From Clostridia bacterium (lineage in GTDB: Bacteria; Bacillota; Clostridia; Christensenellales; Borkfalkiaceae), in the NCBI GenBank assembly GCA_017504655.1, contig JAFVQT010000010.1, forward strand, positions 1-40,025: DNA of 40,025 nucleotides, in the 5' to 3' direction. A model generated the notes under the pieces. The model was not told where the DNA came from. It saw only the letters and a list, made by a program, of their open reading frames with translations, and searched no databases. The translations under genes were made by a program, and so were the position numbers. This document shows positions 8,785 to 16,001 of this stretch, piece by piece; position 1 is the stretch's first letter, and every line of letters starts with the position of its first letter.

Positions 8785-9801
8785 TTGAAGGTAGCATTTT
8801 TTGACGCAAAGCCGTACGACAGGCCGTCTTTTGATAAATTTGGCGAGCGTTGCGGTGTAAAATTCAAATATTTTGAAACAAAGCTAACCGAGGATACGGT
8901 AAAGCTTGCAAAGGGGTACGACGGAGTTTGCGTATTTGTAAACGATACCGTAAACGCAAGCGTGATAGATTCCTTAGAGGAGCTGGGTATAAAGGCAATA
9001 GCTTTGAGGTGCGCGGGCTTTAACAACGTTGACGTAAAGCATGCTAAAGGCAAAATGAGGGTTGTAAGAGTTCCTGCTTATTCGCCCTACGCAGTTGCAG
9101 AGCATGCTATGGCAATGCTTCTCACCTCTATCAGAAGAATTCACAAATCGTATATAAGAACGCGGGATTTTAATTTTAGCCTTTCGGGGCTTACCGGCTT
9201 TGACCTTCACGGAAAGACCGTGGGAGTTATAGGTACGGGTAAAATCGGTCAAGTGTTCATCGATATTTGCAAGGGCTTTGGAATGAACGTTTTAGCCTAC
9301 GACAAATATCCCTCTGAAAAGGTAGAGCAAAAGGGTGTAAAATACGTTTCGTTAGACGAGCTTTTTACAAGCAGTGACGTAATTTCACTCCATTGTCCGC
9401 TAACCGATGAAACCTATCATTTAATAGACGGGGGAGCAATTGAAAAGTGTAAAAAGGGCGTTGCGATAATTAACACGTCGAGGGGCGCGTTAGTCGATGC
9501 CGAAGCACTTTTAAACGGAATAAAAACCCGTAAGGTCGGTACTGCCTGTCTGGACGTTTACGAGGAAGAAAGCGAGCATTTCTTCGAGGATAAATCGGGG
9601 CATATTATGGACGATGACGTTTTGGCAAGGCTTATTTCTATGCCAAACGTAATAGTCACCTCGCACCAAGCCTTTTTAACCGAGGAAGCCCTTTCTGCAA
9701 TAGCGGAGGTCACGGTTTTCAACCTTTTGAAAATAGAAAAAGGCGAGGAATGCGAAAACGAGGTTTGCTACAAAAACCGAGAGGTTGGCGACTGCAAATA
9801 A
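8785..9801 (+). CDS. ldhA: D-lactate dehydrogenase
   Basis: This enzyme reduces pyruvate to D-lactate with NADH, regenerating NAD+ in fermentation. The 338-residue protein matches LdhA along its length. GTGKIG (150-155) is the NAD-binding loop. Catalytic residues fall where expected: R233 in NTSRGALVD, E262 in DVYEEES, and H294 in TSHQAFLTEEAL. The segment FFEDKSGHIMDDD separates this enzyme from other 2-hydroxyacid dehydrogenases. I start at a TTG at 8785 because AAAGGAG lies about 8 bases before it; the longer frame from a GTG at 8749 would encode the terminator and ribosome site as protein. The flavodiiron gene starts 43 bases downstream, so both are probably cotranscribed. No Rex-like operator was identified with confidence. 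Confidence 0.93.
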   Translation: MKVAFFDAKPYDRPSFDKFGERCGVKFKYFETKLTEDTVKLAKGYDGVCVFVNDTVNASVIDSLEELGIKAIALRCAGFNNVDVKHAKGKMRVVRVPAYSPYAVAEHAMAMLLTSIRRIHKSYIRTRDFNFSLSGLTGFDLHGKTVGVIGTGKIGQVFIDICKGFGMNVLAYDKYPSEKVEQKGVKYVSLDELFTSSDVISLHCPLTDETYHLIDGGAIEKCKKGVAIINTSRGALVDAEALLNGIKTRKVGTACLDVYEEESEHFFEDKSGHIMDDDVLARLISMPNVIVTSHQAFLTEEALSAIAEVTVFNLLKIEKGEECENEVCYKNREVGDCK

Positions 9802-9844
9802 ATCCGCAAGCAAAAATAAAAATTGATTAACAAGGAGATAGAAT

Positions 9845-11629
9845 ATGCTTATAACCAACGACGTAAAATATATCGGTGTAAACGATAAAAAGATAGACCT
9901 TTTTGAGGGTCAGTACGTGGTGCCAAACGGCATGGCGTATAATTCCTATGCAATAATAGACGAAAAGATTGCTATTATGGACACCGTAGATGCAAATTTC
10001 ACTCACGAGTGGCTTGACAACGTAGAGCATGCCTTAGAGGGCAGAAAGCCCGATTATTTGGTTGTTCAGCATATGGAGCCCGACCATTCGGCTAACATTT
10101 TGAATTTTGCAAAGGCTTATCCAAACGCCGTAATCGTTTCCTCAAGCAAGGCGTTTATAATGATGAAAAATTATTTCGGCACGGATTTTTCCGAAAGAAG
10201 ATTAGTGGTTGGAGAGGGGGATACCTTAAATCTCGGCAAGCACCTTTTAACCTTTGTCACCGCGCCTATGGTACACTGGCCGGAGGTTATAGTAACCTAT
10301 GATTCTACCGATAAAATTCTCTTTTCCGCAGACGGCTTCGGTAAGTTCGGCGCGCTTGATGCCGACGAGGATTGGGCTTGTGAGGCGAGGAGATATTATA
10401 TCGGCATAGTCGGTAAATACGGTGCACAGGTTCAAGCGCTTTTAAAAAAGGCTGCGGGGCTTGATATTCAAAAAATTTGTCCGTTGCACGGCCCTATCTT
10501 AACCGAAAATTTAGGATATTACCTCAACTTATATAACATTTGGTCAAGCTATCAGCCGGAGGAAGAGGGCATAGTTATAGCTTATACCTCAGTTTACGGC
10601 AACACCAAAAAGGCAGTAAATCTTTTAGCTGAAAAGTTAAGGGCAAAGGGCTGTCCTAAGGTTGTAGTAAACGATTTGGCGAGATGCGATATGGCAGAGG
10701 CGGTGGAGGATGCCTTCAGATACAGTAAAATAGTATTGGCAACCACTACCTACAATGCGGATATCTTTCCGTTTATGAAGGAGTTTATACACCATTTAAC
10801 GGAGAGAAATTATCAGAACCGTACGGTTGCGCTCGTAGAAAACGGAAGCTGGGCACCTATGGCGGCAAAGGTTATGAAGGATATGCTTTCTCAAAGCAAA
10901 AACCTCACCTTTACCGAAAATAACGTAAAGATTTTATCTGCCTTAAACGAGGAGAGCTCGGCTCAGATAGAGGCTCTTTCAGACGAGCTTTGCAGAGAAT
11001 ACGTTGCGTTTTCCGACGGAGCGGAGAAAAACGATTTAACAGCGCTTTTCAAAATAGGCTACGGCTTATACGTGGTTACCTCTAACGACGGAAAAAAGGA
11101 CAACGGGCTTATTGTAAACACCGTAACGCAGGTTACCAGCACTCCAAACAGAATAGCCGTTACTATCAACAAAGAAAATTATTCGCACCACGTAATAAAG
11201 CAATCGGGCGTAATGAACGTAAACTGTTTAACTGTAGAAGCCCCCTTTAACGTTTTTGAAAAATTCGGCTTTGTAAGCGGAAGAAACGTAAATAAATTTG
11301 AAGATTTCGAGCCGTTGCGCTCAGAAAACGGATTGGTTGTTCTTCCAAGATACATCAACTCGTTTATGTCCTTAAAGGTAGAAAACTACGTTGATTTAGA
11401 CACCCACGGTATGTTTATCTGCACGGTAACCGAGTCGAGGGTATTAGGCGATAAAGAAACTATGACTTATTCTTATTATCATTCAAACGTAAAACCAAAG
11501 CCCGACACAGACGGCAAAAAAGGCTACGTTTGCAAAATTTGTGGCTACGTATACGAGGGTGAACCTCTTCCCGAGGATTTTATATGTCCTCTTTGTAAGC
11601 ATGGGGCTGCTGATTTCGAACCCATTTAA
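9845..11629 (+). CDS. Multidomain flavodiiron protein (diiron, flavodoxin, flavin reductase and rubredoxin-like domains)
   Basis: Flavodiiron proteins reduce O2 to water or NO to N2O in the cytoplasm of anaerobes. In this 594-residue protein the beta-lactamase-like diiron domain has all usual ligands: H76-x-E78-x-D80-H81, H144 (VHWPE), D163 (SADGFGKFG) and H215 (CPLHGP). A flavodoxin domain follows with the FMN loop YTSVYGNTKKA (about 247-257). Residues about 400-555 resemble a flavin reductase domain (GLIVNTVTQVTSTPNRIAV). The C-terminus holds CKICGYVYEG and CPLC (C563, C566, C581, C584), a short rubrerythrin-type rubredoxin module. The fusion therefore carries its own electron inlet chain. 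The ribosome site AAGGAG precedes the ATG. Placement after ldhA suggests a shared response to oxygen or redox change. The stop codon lies inside the left end of a repeat element. Confidence 0.94.
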   Translation: MLITNDVKYIGVNDKKIDLFEGQYVVPNGMAYNSYAIIDEKIAIMDTVDANFTHEWLDNVEHALEGRKPDYLVVQHMEPDHSANILNFAKAYPNAVIVSSSKAFIMMKNYFGTDFSERRLVVGEGDTLNLGKHLLTFVTAPMVHWPEVIVTYDSTDKILFSADGFGKFGALDADEDWACEARRYYIGIVGKYGAQVQALLKKAAGLDIQKICPLHGPILTENLGYYLNLYNIWSSYQPEEEGIVIAYTSVYGNTKKAVNLLAEKLRAKGCPKVVVNDLARCDMAEAVEDAFRYSKIVLATTTYNADIFPFMKEFIHHLTERNYQNRTVALVENGSWAPMAAKVMKDMLSQSKNLTFTENNVKILSALNEESSAQIEALSDELCREYVAFSDGAEKNDLTALFKIGYGLYVVTSNDGKKDNGLIVNTVTQVTSTPNRIAVTINKENYSHHVIKQSGVMNVNCLTVEAPFNVFEKFGFVSGRNVNKFEDFEPLRSENGLVVLPRYINSFMSLKVENYVDLDTHGMFICTVTESRVLGDKETMTYSYYHSNVKPKPDTDGKKGYVCKICGYVYEGEPLPEDFICPLCKHGAADFEPI

Positions 11630-11752
11630 AGGCTTATATACTTCGCAAAAGTGCGTTACTGCAAATTGCTCTTGACTGGGATGACCAACAAGGTCTATCC
11701 CATCCAACATCAATTTGCGAGCCTTCTTTTGCTCGCATCTAAGCCTTTAAAT
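11624..11752 (+). repeat. Structured intergenic repeat, full-length copy 1
   Basis: A 129-base element with perfect 13-base terminal inverted repeats, ATTTAAAGGCTTA (11624-11636) and its complement (11740-11752). Inside are nested stems: GCAAAAG/CTTTTGC, GCAAATTG/CAATTTGC, GGGAT/ATCCC and GACC/GGTC closing loop AACAA. There is no open reading frame of interest. The flavodiiron stop codon (11627-11629) is part of the left terminus. Copies with the same ends lie at 26255-26381 and 26497-26623. Confidence 0.85.
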
Positions 11753-11882
11753 CTCACTTTGTAAGGGTAGAGAAAACAAAGGGATGCAACGTCACGTTGC
11801 CGTCACGTTGCTGACCAACAAGGTCTATCCCATCCAACATCAATTTGCGAGCCTTCTTTTGCTCGCATCTAAGCCTTTAAAT
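11753..11882 (+). repeat. Structured repeat, half-type copy with GCAACGTCACGTTGC module
   Basis: The right half is identical to that of the preceding copy: 84 bases from 11812 equal those from 11682, an offset of 130. The left half is different and contains GGGATG followed by the palindrome GCAACGTCACGTTGC and a second CGTCACGTTGC, ending at the common GACC-AACAA-GGTC tip. GGATG can pair with CATCC beyond the tip. Confidence 0.8.
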
Positions 11883-12025
11883 CTCACTTTGTAAGAGTTA
11901 GGCTAAATACACGGATGCAACGTCACGTTGCCGTCACGTTGCTGACCGACAAGCTCTATCCCATCCAATATCAATTTGTGAGCCTTGCCTACCTTGTTTT
12001 TCCCCCTTTAAATCTCATTTTTTCT
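11883..12025 (+). repeat. Structured repeat, degenerate third copy
   Basis: This has the same half-type order as the previous unit (palindromic module, then GACC-GACAA-GCTC tip, then CCCATCCAATATCAATTTG). The tip and the right arm have diverged, and the final AAGCC terminus is replaced by CCTTTAAATCTC. Array decay toward the right end is visible. Confidence 0.7.
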
Positions 12026-12126
12026 AAAGTGTTTGTTTTATTTCTGTTGCAATACAGCGTTTGCTGTATCGCCCGCTATTAAACGTACTGTTTTAGGCTG
12101 GGTGGAGCGTCACGCTCTAAAACGGT
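12026..12126. other. Intergenic stretch with two small hairpins
   Basis: No gene is seen. ATACAGC/GCTGTAT closes a four-base loop at 12052-12069, and GAGCGT/ACGCTC forms a tight palindrome at 12105-12117 around GTCACG, a motif shared with the neighbouring repeats. Confidence 0.5.
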
Positions 12127-12162
12127 AAGCACCCCAAAGATCTCGCTTTGGGGTGCTTTTTT
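12127..12162 (+). terminator. Strong terminator, end of the ldhA-flavodiiron transcript
   Basis: AAGCACCCCAAAG (12127-12139) pairs perfectly with CTTTGGGGTGCTT (12146-12158) around ATCTCG, followed by TTTTTT. It would end a transcript carrying the whole repeat array as a roughly 500-base 3' untranslated region. Confidence 0.85.
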
Positions 12163-12207
12163 GTATCTTATTAATAGTAAGCACAGTATAAGTGAAGAAA
12201 AATCACA

Positions 12208-12236
12208 CGAATGTAATGTTACGTAGCCGTCACGAA
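12208..12236. repeat. Solitary diverged copy of the GTCACG module overlapping the spoIIE stop
   Basis: CGAATGTAATGTTACGTAGC continues into CGTCACG and resembles the CGAATGCAACGTCACGTTGC module seen at 26768-26787. The spoIIE stop codon (12230-12232) lies within it. Confidence 0.5.
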
Positions 12237-14488
12237 GCGGATTTAAAGATTCTAACGCAAAATACCGTCATATCGTCCTTTGCAATGCCCTCGCTTAAAT
12301 ATAATGCGCGTTCTAATATGTTATCCGCCAGAGTCTTGGGGTTTAACGCCTTTTGAGAGGATAAAAAATCTATTAAATCCGCAGAGGACTCAAAAGCGTC
12401 TGTTATTCCGTCGCTTACAAATACGATAACGTCGCCTACGCTTAAGTCGGTTTTGCATACTGTCGGCTTTATATCCTCAATAATGCCGAGAGGTAAAGAG
12501 TTTCCCTCAATAATTTTTACAGTATCCTTAGTTAAGATAAATGAGTAAGGCGAGCCTATTTTAACAAAGTCTGCAGTGCTGTTAAAAAGGTCGACTACAG
12601 CCACGTCCAGCGCAGTAAAATTATCCTCCTCGCCAAACGCCAGAATTTTATTTACGATAGGCAAAACCGTTTCGGATTTTATGCCTGCCTTATAAAAGGT
12701 TTCCACCAGAGAAATCGCGGTTGCAGAAATTTCCTCCGCCCTGTCGCCACTGCCCATTCCGTCGTTTAAGGCAATCAAAAACTTGCCCTCCGAAATCTTT
12801 ATTATAGAGTGGGTATCGCCACTTTTTTGCTTATCAAATTTTATTTTGTTAGATATTCCAAACGTTGCGTCAAGCGTTGGTGCGCGCTTTACGGTTATTG
12901 CGGAAAGCTCCTCCGAAAGCCTGTTATTTGTTGAAATAACCGACTTATAGCCCGTTATTTCGCTAATTGCCTTTAAAAGTAAGGGGTGAGAAACGTATTC
13001 TTGATAGAGCACTACTATTATTTCCTCCTGCCCTCCCTTAAAGCTTGCAATCTCCTTTACGGGTATACCGCATTTTAAAAGATTGGCTTTTATTTTATCC
13101 TCCTCCTTTTGGTCGGTAAAAAGCTGTTTACCTAAATCTACCGCAAGCTCCTTAAGGGCAAAAGAAAGCCCCTCCGTTTGCTTTACTATAAGCTCTCTGC
13201 CTTGGCAAAGTGCGTCGTTTTCCTCTACGCTATGGAAATATTTTTGTACAAGCGAATTGGCAAGGCTTGCAATCTCCTCTTGAAAATCACACCTGTTTGA
13301 AAAGCTTTTAGGCATATCTACAAGCTTTAGCGAGCCCTTGGCAATGGCAAGCTCAACAATTTTTTCAAGCCCGTCGCTAACCGTCGGGCGCATTTTTTTG
13401 CAGTCTGCATAGCTTTGGCAAGCCGAGCATTGTGCGACTAAAATTTCATCCGCTATCAACGGTATGAACCTTTCTTTTTCGGTTGAGGGACTTTTTAAGC
13501 TTGCTATAGACCTTTTCATTTCGTCAAAGACGGCGGACATTTCATACAGCTTGGCAGAAAGTAAATTCCTGTGCATATTAATCGAAACCTTTCCAACGTT
13601 ATCCAGTCTATGTATACAAAGCGAATGCTCCCATTTCTCGTAAACTCTTTGAGGGAAAAACAAATAAGCTGACAGAGAAATAAAAGAGAAGAAGGGCGAA
13701 TAGGGCAAAAGAGGTGCAAAATAATCTGTAAAAAAATAAAAGCAGCAGGTTACCGTCGCAAACAGTATAACGTTAAAAAGCTTTGAAAAGCTACCTGCCA
13801 GGCTGACGGCTAAGGCGTACACCGTAAAAACCGCAACGGGCTCTAAGCTCCACCTGAAAAAGGCAATCGGCAAGGACACCAAAGCGCCTATCAGCATAGG
13901 TGAATACCCCTTTATAAAAAGCGAAGTAAAAAGCAGAATAAAAATTGCAAAAACAAAGTAAAAGCCCTCGCCGAAGGCGATTATCGAGCCATAAGCAATG
14001 CAAACGAACAAAAACACAGCCGAGCAGAGGTCGTTTGCGTCCAGTTTAAACTTAAGACCCTTTACGAGCCAGATTTTTGCGCCCGAAATCATAATAAATG
14101 AGGATAGCACGATAGATGCTGAAATTATAAGCTTTATGGCAAGCGCGTGCGATAAAGAGAAATAGCAGTATGGGAAAAGCCCGATAGCCGAAAAGAGAGC
14201 TATTTCCAGCGAGGGCTTTTTGCCCAGTTTTTTATAAACGGAAAACGCAGTGCAGATTGTAAACCCGCCAAAAAAGCCAAGAGAGATGGCAGACAGGGAA
14301 AAGGACGGAAAAAATGCAACGGTATATAATATCAGTGACGGCAGGGGCTTTAAGCCTACGTAAAGGTTTGCCACCAAAAGTGCAAGAGGAAACGGCGAGT
14401 ATTTTCCGTCTAAAACGGCAAGAAAAAAATACCCCCAAAAGGAAAGGAGATATTTGCTGAATTTTTTTATATTAAATGCTTTTTTCAT
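12230..14488 (-). CDS. spoIIE: SpoIIE-like membrane serine phosphatase
   Basis: SpoIIE dephosphorylates the anti-sigma antagonist SpoIIAA and so activates sigma F at the sporulation septum. The 752-residue protein has roughly eight to ten hydrophobic segments in its first 320 residues, a central regulatory region with cysteines (CSACQSYADC), and a C-terminal PP2C-type phosphatase. Phosphatase residues are visible in GDTHSI (about 558), NDGMGSGDRAEE (about 573-584), SDGITDAFES (about 694) and AKDDMTVFC (about 736), covering the metal-binding aspartates. The start at 14488 follows GGTGGA at 7 bases; the 42-codon upstream extension of the open frame is not supported. It is somewhat shorter than the Bacillus protein (about 827). 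Other sporulation genes are not in the window, so actual sporulation is unproven. The ending overlaps a repeat fragment. Confidence 0.9.
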   Translation of the reverse strand: MKKAFNIKKFSKYLLSFWGYFFLAVLDGKYSPFPLALLVANLYVGLKPLPSLILYTVAFFPSFSLSAISLGFFGGFTICTAFSVYKKLGKKPSLEIALFSAIGLFPYCYFSLSHALAIKLIISASIVLSSFIMISGAKIWLVKGLKFKLDANDLCSAVFLFVCIAYGSIIAFGEGFYFVFAIFILLFTSLFIKGYSPMLIGALVSLPIAFFRWSLEPVAVFTVYALAVSLAGSFSKLFNVILFATVTCCFYFFTDYFAPLLPYSPFFSFISLSAYLFFPQRVYEKWEHSLCIHRLDNVGKVSINMHRNLLSAKLYEMSAVFDEMKRSIASLKSPSTEKERFIPLIADEILVAQCSACQSYADCKKMRPTVSDGLEKIVELAIAKGSLKLVDMPKSFSNRCDFQEEIASLANSLVQKYFHSVEENDALCQGRELIVKQTEGLSFALKELAVDLGKQLFTDQKEEDKIKANLLKCGIPVKEIASFKGGQEEIIVVLYQEYVSHPLLLKAISEITGYKSVISTNNRLSEELSAITVKRAPTLDATFGISNKIKFDKQKSGDTHSIIKISEGKFLIALNDGMGSGDRAEEISATAISLVETFYKAGIKSETVLPIVNKILAFGEEDNFTALDVAVVDLFNSTADFVKIGSPYSFILTKDTVKIIEGNSLPLGIIEDIKPTVCKTDLSVGDVIVFVSDGITDAFESSADLIDFLSSQKALNPKTLADNILERALYLSEGIAKDDMTVFCVRIFKSAS

Positions 14489-14516
14489 TTTTTTCCACCA
14501 ACTATTCGTTTTAAAG

Positions 14517-14522
14517 ATTATA
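14517..14522 (-). promoter_or_regulatory. -10 element upstream of spoIIE
   Basis: TATAAT on the minus strand about 30 bases before the spoIIE start. The region 17 bases upstream is only a T run, so the -35 is poor, suggesting activator dependence. A Spo0A box could not be assigned with confidence. Confidence 0.45.
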
Positions 14523-14621
14523 TAACCTGTGGGCTTAAAAAAAATAAGAGGTTGTACCCTAATTTGTAGAATAATGTAAAAAGTGCGGTAAAAAGACAAA
14601 TTGCTCCAGGGCAAATAAAAG

Positions 14622-14646
14622 GGGCGACGGATTTTCTCCGTCGCCC
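14622..14646 (-). terminator. Terminator of galK
   Basis: GGGCGACGGA (14622-14631) and TCCGTCGCCC (14637-14646) form a perfect 10-base stem with a five-base loop. On the minus strand it is followed by CTTTTATTT. It separates galK from spoIIE; the T-rich side on the plus strand is weaker. Confidence 0.8.
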
Positions 14647-14665
14647 AAGCTTTTTATTGAAACCG

Positions 14666-15880
14666 TTATTGCATTTTTTGAGTACCCGTAGGCCTTACGT
14701 GTGCGGTAAACACGTTTTCCTCACCAAAAATTTTTTTCATTTCGGCAACGTAATCAGCCCTTTCATTTTCGTTTACTATTGCCAGTATCGAGCCTGCAAA
14801 GCCTCCGCCGTGAACTCTTACGGCACCGTCCTTTATAAGGCTTCTCGAGATCTCAATGCCAAGCACGACAGACTGTGAAACCTCACCGGGAACAGAGCAG
14901 TTCTGAAGACGGATAAGGCTGGAAAGCCCCGACTCGTTGACCGCACTTAAAAATTTCTTTACGTCCCCCATTTCAAGAGCCTTGCAAGCTTTTTCGACTC
15001 TCATATTCTCCTCATAAAAATGCATTGCCCTTAAGATTGCCCTGTCGCTAACCTTGGATTTTATAGAGCTTATATTTGCTATAAAGTCGTGATAATCGAC
15101 CTCGCGGAGGACTTTTTTGCCAAAAAGGCTCGCAACCGCCTCCATTTCGCTACGGATTGCTGCGTAGTGAGAGGTGAGCGAGGCATGGTCGCCCCCGGTG
15201 TTGGTTATAACTAACGCGTAGCCCTTTGGCATGTCGTACTTAGAAACCTCGGGTGAGGTTGGACACTCAAAATCGAGATAAGAAAGCGAGCCTATGGCAA
15301 TTCCGCTTTGGTCTAAAAGCCCACAAGGCTTGCCAAAATAAACGTTTTCGGAATATTGCGAGATGACAGCCTTTTCAACGGGAGTCAAAGCGCCGTCTAA
15401 ATAAAGGTCGTTGAATATCTCGCAGACGAGCACCTCAAACGCGGCAGACGAGGAAACGCCCGCGCCTTTAAAGACGTTGCTGGTAAGGTAAGCGGTAAAT
15501 CCGCCCACCTTATAGCCTCGCTCTTTAACGGCTTGTGTAACACCTCTTGCCAAGGCTACCGACGTGCCATTTTCATTGGCTCTTATATTGGTATCATCAA
15601 TGCTGAATCTTATTGGATTATACCCCTCGGAGCAAATTTTAACAAAGCCGTCGTCGGTTTTTTTGACCGCCGCCACGATATCGCAGGAAATAGATGCAAC
15701 TAAAACCTTACCGTGGTTGTGGTCGGTGTGGTTACCCAAAATTTCAGCTCTTCCGGGAGAAGAGAAAAGATAGTCGGCGTCCGTGCCCTCGTTGTTTCTG
15801 AATGCGTTTAAAAGCTTAGCAAGGCGAGGTCTTAGCTGTTCAACGTCAAAGCCTTCGCCGTAGTAATTGTAAAAATTCAT
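14666..15880 (-). CDS. galK: Galactokinase (GHMP kinase family)
   Basis: Galactokinase phosphorylates galactose with ATP to galactose-1-phosphate, first committed step of the Leloir pathway. The 404-residue protein has the N-terminal substrate motif as SPGRAEILGNHTDHNHG (usual form GRVNLIGEHTDY), the ATP loop GAGVSSSAAFEVLV and the C-terminal GHMP motif VHGGGFAGSILAIV. The ILGNHTDH variant is the form I associate with clostridial galactokinases, and a relative acting on another sugar cannot be excluded. The start at 15880 follows TGAGGA at about 6 bases; an ATG at 15925 lies before its ribosome site. No galT, galE or transporter is adjacent. It is read from its own sigma-A-like promoter, divergently from the M6 protease operon. 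Confidence 0.9.
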   Translation of the reverse strand: MNFYNYYGEGFDVEQLRPRLAKLLNAFRNNEGTDADYLFSSPGRAEILGNHTDHNHGKVLVASISCDIVAAVKKTDDGFVKICSEGYNPIRFSIDDTNIRANENGTSVALARGVTQAVKERGYKVGGFTAYLTSNVFKGAGVSSSAAFEVLVCEIFNDLYLDGALTPVEKAVISQYSENVYFGKPCGLLDQSGIAIGSLSYLDFECPTSPEVSKYDMPKGYALVITNTGGDHASLTSHYAAIRSEMEAVASLFGKKVLREVDYHDFIANISSIKSKVSDRAILRAMHFYEENMRVEKACKALEMGDVKKFLSAVNESGLSSLIRLQNCSVPGEVSQSVVLGIEISRSLIKDGAVRVHGGGFAGSILAIVNENERADYVAEMKKIFGEENVFTAHVRPTGTQKMQ

Positions 15881-15907
15881 AACGTCCTCACAATGGTTGA
15901 TAAACGT

Positions 15908-15936
15908 ATTATATACGAAAAGCAACTCAATTTCAA
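15908..15936 (-). promoter_or_regulatory. Promoter of galK
   Basis: On the minus strand TTGAAA (15931-15936), 17 bases, then TATAAT (15908-15913): near-consensus sigma-A promoter about 28 bases before the galK start. Confidence 0.8.
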
Positions 15937-15965
15937 GTTTTTGTCAAAACTTTTACGTTATTTTC

Positions 15966-15994
15966 TTGTTATTTAAGGGGCGTTGTGCTAAAAT
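15966..15994 (+). promoter_or_regulatory. Promoter of the M6 protease operon, predicted to give a leaderless mRNA
   Basis: TTGTTA (15966-15971), 17-base spacer, then TAAAAT (15989-15994) with an upstream TG. The -10 ends only 7 bases before the ATG at 16002, so transcription should begin at or one base before the start codon. No Shine-Dalgarno sequence lies in those 7 bases. Confidence 0.6.
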
Positions 15995-16001
15995 ATCCTA
16001 T

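Noticed and set aside
11624..12025. CRISPR array
   Set aside because: Units are about 130 bases, palindromic and themselves variable; there are no short direct repeats with regular unique spacers and no cas genes.
12230..14614. Longer spoIIE start at 14614
   Set aside because: The extra 42 residues are not SpoIIE-like, would overlap the promoter, and the ribosome site GGTGGA lies just before the ATG at 14488.
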